A stretch of DNA of 18,693 nt from Candidatus Saccharibacteria bacterium UBA2112 (GTDB lineage Bacteria; Patescibacteriota; Saccharimonadia; Saccharimonadales; Saccharimonadaceae), in NCBI GenBank assembly GCA_002331045.1, contig DCYK01000014.1, forward strand, positions 1-18,693. Reading direction: 5' to 3'. The number at the start of each line of letters is the position of its first letter. The first letter of the stretch is position 1. Of this stretch, positions 13,418 through 18,693 are shown one piece after another. The notes beneath the pieces are model-generated. The model made no database searches. It was not told the origin of the DNA and worked only from the letters and a program-made list of their open reading frames with translations. The translations under genes and the position numbers were made by a program.

Positions 13418-13873
13418 ATGAAACCAGAGGAATTAGCGACTACATATCTCCAGGAAGGGCGGGTAATGCAGCTTGCGACCAGTCAGGATGATTATCCGCG
13501 CGTAAATAGTTTGTACTATGTTGCATCGGATGATGGTCGTGCTGTGTATTGGCTAAGTGAAGCAACCAGACGCCATAGCCAGACGCTCTCGTGTAATACA
13601 CATGTCGGTGCAGCGATTGTCGTCAAAGAAGATATGCCGGTGATCGGCTTGCAATTAACAGGCGAGGCGAGCAAAATCCACGATCACGATGAGCAAAAAC
13701 GAATACTGCAAAAATATAATGAAAAATATGATAACGCAGCTGCGGGCTTGTACGATCGGATGCTTGCCAGTACGAATAAACATTGTCTCTATCGACTCGC
13801 GATTGATCAGTTAGAGTTGTTTGACGAAGTGAATTTTGCTCACGATACCCCAATGACGATCGAGTTACTCTAA
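13418..13873 (+). CDS. FMN-binding split-barrel protein (pyridoxamine oxidase-like)
   Basis: A 151-residue protein of the pyridoxamine 5'-phosphate oxidase-like/FMN-binding split-barrel superfamily. The opening strand VMQLATSQDDYPRVNSLYYV (about residues 16-35), then YWLSEATRRHSQTLSCN and VGAAIVVKED, follow the family pattern. Such proteins bind flavins, and some related groups bind deazaflavin F420. Nothing here shows which cofactor or substrate is used. The protein is too divergent to call PdxH. The start is 3 nt after the RNase H stop with only a weak AGG upstream, so translation probably depends on that of RNase H. The end is followed 38 bp later by the surface protein gene with its own -10. 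A CofE-like ligase lies on the other side of RNase H. Confidence 0.8.
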   Translation: MKPEELATTYLQEGRVMQLATSQDDYPRVNSLYYVASDDGRAVYWLSEATRRHSQTLSCNTHVGAAIVVKEDMPVIGLQLTGEASKIHDHDEQKRILQKYNEKYDNAAAGLYDRMLASTNKHCLYRLAIDQLELFDEVNFAHDTPMTIELL

Positions 13874-13897
13874 CTTTCTTTTTTACTGGATACCGGT

Positions 13898-13903
13898 TAT
13901 GCT
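13898..13903 (+). promoter_or_regulatory. -10-like element of the surface protein gene
   Basis: TATGCT followed by 8 nt and ATG 13912. The same hexamer, within TTATGCT, is found in front of both prepilin genes. No clear -35 is seen. Confidence 0.35.
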
Positions 13904-13911
13904 AGGTGTAT

Positions 13912-15504
13912 ATGAAAAGGTTCATTACATTAGTCCTTTTTGCCGTCTTTGGTGCATTAGCAGTGAGCCAATCTGTAAATGCAGTGTCTTCTGACCCGAA
14001 TCACTTTATTAGTGGCGATAATACATTCTATGCCTATGTCAAAGCGGGTGAAAAGTTGAGTGCGAGTTTTATTCGGACTGAATATGAACATCCGCAAGCA
14101 TTATATCCAAAGGCTGAGGATATCACGGTGACAATTGATGGACCGGATGTGAAACAGCAAAAATGTATTCTGAAAAAATCAGTGGCGATAGGCCAGGGCT
14201 GTACGTTTGCGGCGCGTACAGCGACAAAGACGGGGGTTTGGCGCGTGCAGGTCTCGGCACCAGATACGGCCGTGACATTCAAAGAAGGCGCCGATGATAT
14301 CCATTGGGGCAAATATTTCTTTCGCTGGAATATAACAGTAATGGGGAAGGATGGTGAGGCACAGGGTCGTTTATGGACTGACCGTTACGCCTTTCGCCAG
14401 CCACCAGGTGGCGAATTTGTGGGTGACTTCACAACGTTTTACATGAGTGAAGACGGATATATCTATCGGGCGGACAATTATGATTATGACGGGCAAGTCT
14501 CGATATTGTCAGCAGATGCGGTGGGTATCCGAACAGGCGATGAATGTGTGTCGGCGTATCGGAGCGTGTCAGTGGACGATGAAGAATATAGTCCAGCTCT
14601 AGGGGATTGTGGTAGTCAATACAAACTCTTCTTTGAAGAGCCTGCCGGTAACTTGCCGACTGAAGCCGAACGATGGGACGGTGAAAAGGAGTGGGTACGT
14701 CCGACGATTCAGCGTCCGACAATTAACGAACTACATTTTGTCCCAGATGACACGAATGATCAGCTGTCTGGTGACGTAACGTTTTATCTACGGAACTTTA
14801 TTGGCCAGTACCAAGTAAAGATTGACGTAGACAATGACGGAAGCTTTGATGGTCAGGATGATGTCGTATTGTTTGAGCAGATGCGTGAACTGTCTAATGG
14901 TTTACAGCGCGTACATTTCCAAGGTGTCGACAAAAAAGGTCAGATTATTTTTCCCTCACAAACAATTGGCATCAAGGTAGAGATTACAAAGGTTGCCGAG
15001 ATCCACTTTACTGCGGTTGATGTAGAGGGGCGAGGAGGCTTGGAGCTGACACGTCTGAATGGTGAGGGTGCCCCGACGTCACGAATCTGTTGGGATGATG
15101 CACAGCTGCCGATAATAACCAACAAGAGCCTTATGACTCCGGAAGTTGATGGACGTGATTGTCCTGATAGCTCGGACGGCGTCCATGGATGGGCGTATGG
15201 TCGCTTGTCATGGGGCGACCGACGATATATTGATGACTGGACATACGCAAACGCGCAATTGGACGGGCAGAATACGATCATCTATCCCGAGGCTGATGAA
15301 GAAGAGGTAGCTGAGTCGACGCAGAATCTCGTACCGATTGTCATCGGATCGATTGCGGTAATGTTATTGACAGTCGGTGGCGTGGTGTTTGCAGTGGTTG
15401 CACGTCGCCGGACAAAGGGGCAGGGCAGTGATAGTAAATTGCCACCTAGTGACACTGGCAGTAACTCGAACCCGCCTTCAGTTCCACCACAACAGATGGG
15501 TTAA
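13912..15504 (+). CDS. Secreted, C-terminally membrane-anchored surface protein
   Basis: A 530-residue protein with a Sec signal peptide (MKRFITLVLFAVFGALAVSQ, cut likely after Ala24 in SVNA). A large outer region follows, then a membrane helix (about residues 473-497) and a basic, Pro/Ser-rich cytoplasmic tail starting RRRTKG. The first part (about 30-115) has the feel of a pre-peptidase C-terminal-like beta-sandwich: AYVKAGEKLSASF, then TKTGVWRVQV. Six cysteines fall in three close pairs (KCI/GCT, ECV/DCG, ICW/DCP), suggesting disulphides outside the cell. Residues 305-313 form a calcium-type motif, DVDNDGSFD (DxDxDGxxD). GTG 13906 upstream would add two residues but is too close to the -10. 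No enzyme domain is recognised; adhesion or host contact is only an inference. Its stop overlaps that of the convergent prepilin gene. Confidence 0.75.
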   Translation: MKRFITLVLFAVFGALAVSQSVNAVSSDPNHFISGDNTFYAYVKAGEKLSASFIRTEYEHPQALYPKAEDITVTIDGPDVKQQKCILKKSVAIGQGCTFAARTATKTGVWRVQVSAPDTAVTFKEGADDIHWGKYFFRWNITVMGKDGEAQGRLWTDRYAFRQPPGGEFVGDFTTFYMSEDGYIYRADNYDYDGQVSILSADAVGIRTGDECVSAYRSVSVDDEEYSPALGDCGSQYKLFFEEPAGNLPTEAERWDGEKEWVRPTIQRPTINELHFVPDDTNDQLSGDVTFYLRNFIGQYQVKIDVDNDGSFDGQDDVVLFEQMRELSNGLQRVHFQGVDKKGQIIFPSQTIGIKVEITKVAEIHFTAVDVEGRGGLELTRLNGEGAPTSRICWDDAQLPIITNKSLMTPEVDGRDCPDSSDGVHGWAYGRLSWGDRRYIDDWTYANAQLDGQNTIIYPEADEEEVAESTQNLVPIVIGSIAVMLLTVGGVVFAVVARRRTKGQGSDSKLPPSDTGSNSNPPSVPPQQMG

Positions 15505-16115
15505 GGCGTATACGAAAAGCTGCTTTTGATTGAGCAGACATACACACTACTCGGCACTCCATTGAGCAGATCGGCAAAGGGGACGTTCGGCGCTGGTTGT
15601 GTTGTTTCGCGAGTGAACCCGTCAGGACATTCAGTTTCAAAGAAATTGAGGAATTTCGCGTTGACAGTTATAGTACCGCCGGATGTTGACTGCCATATAT
15701 AGACGAAGGGACCAACATATTTGTTGTTGATCGGCTCGCTCTGGTTAAGGGGAAGGTCGCCCACCTTTTGAATATTTGTGAGCAGGCTTGCCGAATTGTT
15801 GTCATTAATTTTTGCGCTTGTTGATGAGCTAGTGAATTGTACGCAGTAGCCATTTGCGAATTCACCCAAACAGAGGAGTCGTGCCTGGGGTGGAGTTGTT
15901 CCGTCACCCGTGGGCATCGCAGGGTAGACAATATATTTTCCTTTGTATAAATCAAATGTTGATTGCCACTGCTTGGTATCTGTTTCGCGAACCCTATCAC
16001 GTGTATCGGCGACAACAGTAATCCACGAGACCGTCGCTATGCTTACTAATATACCGATGACAGCTATAACTACCATCAGTTCGACGAGTGTAAAGCCAAG
16101 ACGCTTGCTTATCAT
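15501..16115 (-). CDS. Type IV prepilin-like protein
   Basis: A 204-residue protein with a short class III prepilin leader, MISKRLG, followed by FTLVELMVVIAVIGILVSIA. Cleavage after Gly7 leaves Phe at +1 and Glu at +5 (residue 12). After the helix comes VRETDTKQWQSTFDLYKGKY, with a KYIVYPAMPTGDGTTPP stretch common in pilins and pseudopilins of the major-subunit type. Four cysteines (LLCLG, GYCVQ, TECPD, VYVCS) could form two disulphides. It is longer than the other prepilin at 4481 and unrelated outside the N-terminal helix. It has its own promoter at 16122-16150 and a leaderless start. The 3' end is convergent with the surface protein gene, sharing the 4 bp TTAA that provides both TAA stops. 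Confidence 0.88.
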   Translation of the reverse strand: MISKRLGFTLVELMVVIAVIGILVSIATVSWITVVADTRDRVRETDTKQWQSTFDLYKGKYIVYPAMPTGDGTTPPQARLLCLGEFANGYCVQFTSSSTSAKINDNNSASLLTNIQKVGDLPLNQSEPINNKYVGPFVYIWQSTSGGTITVNAKFLNFFETECPDGFTRETTQPAPNVPFADLLNGVPSSVYVCSIKSSFSYTP

Positions 16116-16119
16116 GTAT

Positions 16120-16157
16120 CAAGCATAAGCAATACAGTAGGATAGTGCAAGCATAAG
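16120..16157. repeat. Direct repeat CAAGCATAAG in the pilin/helicase intergenic region
   Basis: CAAGCATAAG at 16120-16129 and 16148-16157, 28 bp start to start. The copies coincide with the -10 and -35 regions of the minus-strand prepilin promoter. They could be paired sites for a regulator, or chance similarity. Confidence 0.5.
16122..16150 (-). promoter_or_regulatory. Promoter of the second prepilin gene
   Basis: On the minus strand TTGCAC (16145-16150), 17 bp, TATGCT (16122-16127), then TGATAC (6 nt) and ATG 16115. The -10 region and -35 region both lie in copies of CTTATGCTTG. Confidence 0.65.
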
Positions 16158-16168
16158 ACCTGTATTGA

Positions 16169-16177
16169 TGATACAAT
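16169..16177 (+). promoter_or_regulatory. Extended -10 promoter of the Pif1-type helicase
   Basis: TGATACAAT, an extended -10 element, followed by 8 nt and ATG 16186. In-frame TTG 16165 and ATG 16168 lie at or before this element and so are unlikely starts. Confidence 0.5.
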
Positions 16178-16185
16178 CGAAGAAT

Positions 16186-17709
16186 ATGAATCAGGCGTTA
16201 GCACTCGAGATATTGCTGGCGGGAGAGAGTGCGCTAGTAACGGGACCGGCCGGTGCCGGCAAAACCTATCTTCTCAATCAGTTCATCCGCCTGGCAAAGG
16301 CGGAGGGCAAGCATGTATCAATCACTGCGACTACGGGACTAGCGGCAACGCACTTGGGAGGTACGACAATTCATTCATGGGCAGGTATTGGGGTGTCAGA
16401 TGAACTACCGAATGGTTTTGTTGATCATGTCAGCAAAGGACGCCGAGATATTATTGAAAAAACCGATGTTTTGATCATTGATGAGATCAGTATGCTTCAT
16501 GACTTTCGTTTGGATATGGTCGATACTGCGTGTCGGTTGGTGCGTAAAAAGCCAGATGAGCCTTTTGGCGGTATCCAAGTGGTAATGTCAGGTGACTTCT
16601 TTCAGCTACCACCGATTAATCGCAACGACTCGCGAAATGGTGGGTTTGTCGTGAATAGTGATGCATGGCGTGAGCTGGATCCAGCCATTTGTTATTTACA
16701 GGAACAGCATCGCCAGGACGATGATACATTACTATCAATCCTAGACGCGATGCGAGCAGATGATGTGCGACGACATCATGCTCAGGCGCTATTGGAGCGT
16801 ACAGAGATAGAGCTACCGGAAGCTCATATTACACGATTGTATACAGTCAATATTGATGTCGATACAATTAACCAGGAAAAACTTGATCAGCTAGAGGGTG
16901 ATGAGTATACCTATTCACAATCAACCACGGGTAGCGCAAATTATGTTGAGAACTTGCAGCGATCGGTCCTGGCACCAGCAGAGCTTAAGCTAAAAGAGGG
17001 TGCATTTGTGATGGCCGTGAAGAACGCTGCGGATAAAAAATATTCCAACGGTAGCTTGGGTGAAGTCGTTGGTTTCGATGCGCTCACTAATTATCCAATG
17101 GTGAAGTTTCATAGTGGCAAAACAGTCACTATGATGCCCGAGACATGGGAGCTGCGTGATGGTGACAAAAAACGGGCAAGTATCACGCAGATACCTCTAC
17201 GTCTGGCTTGGGCGATTACCGTACACAAATCACAAGGTATGACACTGGACGCTGCGTGTATTGATTTGCGTAAAGCGTTTGTTGAGGGCATGGGGTATGT
17301 CGCGTTAAGCCGCGTGAAGAATATGGAAAGTTTGTATCTGATAGGTATTAATCGTATGGCATTACAGGTGAGTAGCGACGCTAAACTCATCGATGACCAA
17401 TTACGCAAAAAATCGGCGGAGGCCGATAAGCGGTTTGCTCATTTACTGAAGAACAGTGAAAAAAGAAAAGAGAAGGCGGTGAAAGTAGCATCAGGACAGG
17501 GGAACGCTGCATGGAGTGACAAGCTAGCGAAGATGCGCGAGAAATATCCAAACGCTTATCGCCCTTGGACGAAATCGGACGATGCACTGCTCAAGCAGAA
17601 TTTTCAAAGTGGCGTGCCAATAAAAGAGATGAGTCATACATTAGGGCGACACGAAAATAGTATCCTTATACGTTTACAAAAGCATTTCGGTGAGGATGTG
17701 GTGCTATAA
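16186..17709 (+). CDS. Pif1-family (SF1B) DNA helicase with C-terminal HTH-like domain
   Basis: A 507-residue 5'-3' helicase of the Pif1/RecD-like group, acting at structured DNA such as G-quadruplexes, stalled forks or R-loops. Motifs in order: Walker A GPAGAGKT (residues 20-27), motif Ia TATTGLAATHLGGTTIHSWA, Walker B LIIDEISML (Asp99-Glu100), motif III MSGDFFQLPP, an EQHRQDD arginine motif, motif V AWAITVHKSQGMTLD and motif VI GYVALSRVKN. From about residue 460 a separate domain reads RPWTKSDDALLKQNFQSG then IKEMSHTLGRHENSILIRLQ. This resembles a Myb/SANT-like helix-turn-helix that may help bind DNA. ATG 16186 is chosen from the promoter position. It is divergent from the prepilin gene and lies 19 nt upstream of the phosphatidyltransferase gene. 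Confidence 0.92.
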   Translation: MNQALALEILLAGESALVTGPAGAGKTYLLNQFIRLAKAEGKHVSITATTGLAATHLGGTTIHSWAGIGVSDELPNGFVDHVSKGRRDIIEKTDVLIIDEISMLHDFRLDMVDTACRLVRKKPDEPFGGIQVVMSGDFFQLPPINRNDSRNGGFVVNSDAWRELDPAICYLQEQHRQDDDTLLSILDAMRADDVRRHHAQALLERTEIELPEAHITRLYTVNIDVDTINQEKLDQLEGDEYTYSQSTTGSANYVENLQRSVLAPAELKLKEGAFVMAVKNAADKKYSNGSLGEVVGFDALTNYPMVKFHSGKTVTMMPETWELRDGDKKRASITQIPLRLAWAITVHKSQGMTLDAACIDLRKAFVEGMGYVALSRVKNMESLYLIGINRMALQVSSDAKLIDDQLRKKSAEADKRFAHLLKNSEKRKEKAVKVASGQGNAAWSDKLAKMREKYPNAYRPWTKSDDALLKQNFQSGVPIKEMSHTLGRHENSILIRLQKHFGEDVVL

Positions 17710-17711
17710 GT

Positions 17712-17717
17712 TATAAT
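17712..17717 (+). promoter_or_regulatory. -10 element before the phosphatidyltransferase gene
   Basis: TATAAT ending 11 nt before ATG 17729, starting 2 nt after the helicase stop. It would give a leader of only about 4 nt without a ribosome-binding site. Co-transcription with the helicase is also possible. Confidence 0.4.
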
Positions 17718-17728
17718 AGCAACAAGTT

Positions 17729-18331
17729 ATGAAGCTAAAGAAGCACCATGGTTGGGACTTATCACACCCCGAGACTCTACTGACACCAGCGTCATATATC
17801 ACAACGATACGTACGTTTGTTGCAGTGGCACTGGCAGTGTATGCTCTTGTATCGCACGAACAGTTGTTTCTGCTGTATGCCCTTGGATTCTATTGGATTG
17901 GGGATATAGCCGATGGACTTGTGGCACGGTATTTTCATCATGAAACGCGGAGTGGTGCGCTTTTTGATATTGTTGCCGATCGACTCTGTGTATCGTTAAT
18001 CTATATGATATACGCTTCGTTTCATCCCGAAGTAGCCTGGGCAATTGGCTTGTATCTTGTCGAATTTATTTTTATTGACGGTTTTTTATCACTTTCGTTT
18101 TTGTTTTGGCCTCTGCTGAGTCCAAACTATTTTTATCTTGTCGACAAGCGGATATTCGACCTCAACTGGTCGCTGATTGGTAAAGCGGTGAATTCATCGC
18201 TGTTTCTATTTGTCACAGTATTATTTCACTCGGTAGCGTTGAGCCTGGTGGTAGTGAGTGTTGTCATTATGATCAAAATATACTCACTCAGGCGCTTGTA
18301 TGCAATCGGTATACCAATGCCAAAAACGTAG
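17729..18331 (+). CDS. CDP-alcohol phosphatidyltransferase family protein
   Basis: A 200-residue membrane enzyme that transfers a phosphatidyl group from CDP-diacylglycerol, or a related CDP-alcohol, to an alcohol in phospholipid synthesis. The family signature D-x2-D-G-x2-A-R-x8-G-x3-D-x3-D is complete: Asp59, Asp62, Gly63, Ala66, Arg67, Gly76, Asp80 and Asp84. These acidic residues bind the metal ions and act in catalysis. Several hydrophobic helices surround it, as in PgsA or PssA proteins. The sequence does not tell the acceptor (glycerol phosphate, serine or inositol phosphate), so no gene symbol is given. It ends 1 nt before the stop of the convergent gene at the right edge. Confidence 0.9.
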   Translation: MKLKKHHGWDLSHPETLLTPASYITTIRTFVAVALAVYALVSHEQLFLLYALGFYWIGDIADGLVARYFHHETRSGALFDIVADRLCVSLIYMIYASFHPEVAWAIGLYLVEFIFIDGFLSLSFLFWPLLSPNYFYLVDKRIFDLNWSLIGKAVNSSLFLFVTVLFHSVALSLVVVSVVIMIKIYSLRRLYAIGIPMPKT

Positions 18332-18332
18332 G

Positions 18333-18693
18333 TTATTTATGTGGTCGAAGCTTGGCAATTGCTGGTCGGCGTAAGTTGACGACCTTGATGGTGCCATCAC
18401 AAAGAAATCTGTTGCCAAGTGTTTGTCCGCGGAAGGTGAACGGGTCGCCCGCCTGAATGGTTTCTGTGGTGCGAACTAACTGTGCTGAGGACAAATCGGC
18501 GATGATAAGATCACGCTCAGCATTTGTATCGGGGTTATTCTTGTGCGTAAGCTGTCCATTTCGCCATCGAATTCCGATTGGCCCCGTATCATCAATAGCG
18601 GCGCCAATCCATACATGACGGTCCAAGCCAAAAAGGTGCTTGAGGTGCTTGTGCCAAAATGCCATATGGGTGTGTTTATGAGGTCCATTTGAC
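18333..18693 (-). CDS. Hypothetical protein, possibly continuing past the window edge
   Basis: I do not recognise this protein. From ATG 18665 it is 110 residues, MAFWHKHLKHLFGLDRHVWI..., but the frame stays open without a stop to the right edge, so the real start may be upstream. The visible part is mostly beta-strand-like and basic (GIRWRNGQLTHKNN, FTFRGQTLGNRFLCDGTIKV) and ends KLRPHK. It has no membrane segment. An overlapping frame on the same strand from 18688 to 18476 (MDLINTPIWHFG) is less protein-like. Its stop codon lies 1 nt from the stop of the phosphatidyltransferase gene on the other strand. Confidence 0.5.
   Translation of the reverse strand, partial: SNGPHKHTHMAFWHKHLKHLFGLDRHVWIGAAIDDTGPIGIRWRNGQLTHKNNPDTNAERDLIIADLSSAQLVRTTETIQAGDPFTFRGQTLGNRFLCDGTIKVVNLRRPAIAKLRPHK

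Noticed and set aside
15515..15530. Short AAAAG/CTTTT hairpin near the surface protein/prepilin junction
   Set aside because: AT-only five-pair stem within the prepilin coding end; too weak for a terminator.
18476..18688. Alternative minus-strand open frame at the right edge (MDLINTPIWHFG...)
   Set aside because: Shifted frame of the 18333 gene; it ends early and lacks the regular alternation of the other frame. Not fully excluded because the window ends here.
1..18693. CRISPR arrays, tRNA or rRNA genes, insertion sequences, phage or toxin-antitoxin modules
   Set aside because: None seen; gaps between genes are under 100 bp almost everywhere and contain only promoters and short repeats.

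Overview
The window looks like a piece of a small, densely packed chromosome from a Candidate Phyla Radiation (Patescibacteria) bacterium, most probably Saccharibacteria (TM7). The evidence is indirect. Base composition is medium GC (about 46% by eye) and genes abut or overlap. Single-copy housekeeping genes (rpmA, xseA/xseB, recO, a dimeric-type glyS) sit among small envelope genes with type IV pilin signals. There is a Trm11-like methyltransferase and a CofE-like ligase but no other F420 gene. UGA is used as an ordinary stop codon, which argues against SR1 or Gracilibacteria. No rRNA, tRNA, CRISPR array, insertion sequence or phage gene was found.

Layout. 1-1555, minus strand: ribosomal protein L27 behind a very good promoter, preceded by a THUMP/Rossmann methyltransferase. 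1624-4435, plus strand, overlapping genes: an LPG-synthase-type membrane protein, both exonuclease VII subunits and a membrane-anchored methyltransferase. 4481-5693: a type IV prepilin and a single-pass protein with a PsbP-like outer domain. 5752-7604: a soluble histidine-kinase-like protein, a stand-alone receiver-like protein and RecO. 7625-8129, minus strand: an unrecognised 151-aa gene of higher GC followed by an elaborate stem-loop. 8215-10186: glycyl-tRNA synthetase and a multi-pass membrane protein. 10214-11419, minus strand: an APC amino-acid permease. 11499-12152: an unrecognised protein. 12126-12896, minus strand: the CofE-like ligase. 12974-13873: RNase HI and a flavin split-barrel protein. 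13912-15504: a large secreted, C-terminally anchored surface protein. 15501-16115, minus strand: a second prepilin. 16186-18331: a Pif1-type helicase and a CDP-alcohol phosphatidyltransferase. 18333 to the right edge, minus strand: an unrecognised gene.

Together the genes cover DNA repair (ExoVII, RecO, RNase H, Pif1), translation (L27, GlyRS), and envelope or surface functions (two pilins, a surface protein, a PsbP-like protein, phospholipid head-group synthesis, a permease). That mix fits a host-attached, auxotrophic lifestyle.

The two most unusual signals are these. First, the kinase/receiver pair keeps its folds but, by eye alignment, has lost the phospho-accepting His and the phospho-accepting Asp. 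Second, many genes have a -10-like hexamer ending 5-7 nt before the start codon with no Shine-Dalgarno sequence. This suggests widespread leaderless transcripts beside a smaller set of genes with conventional leaders.
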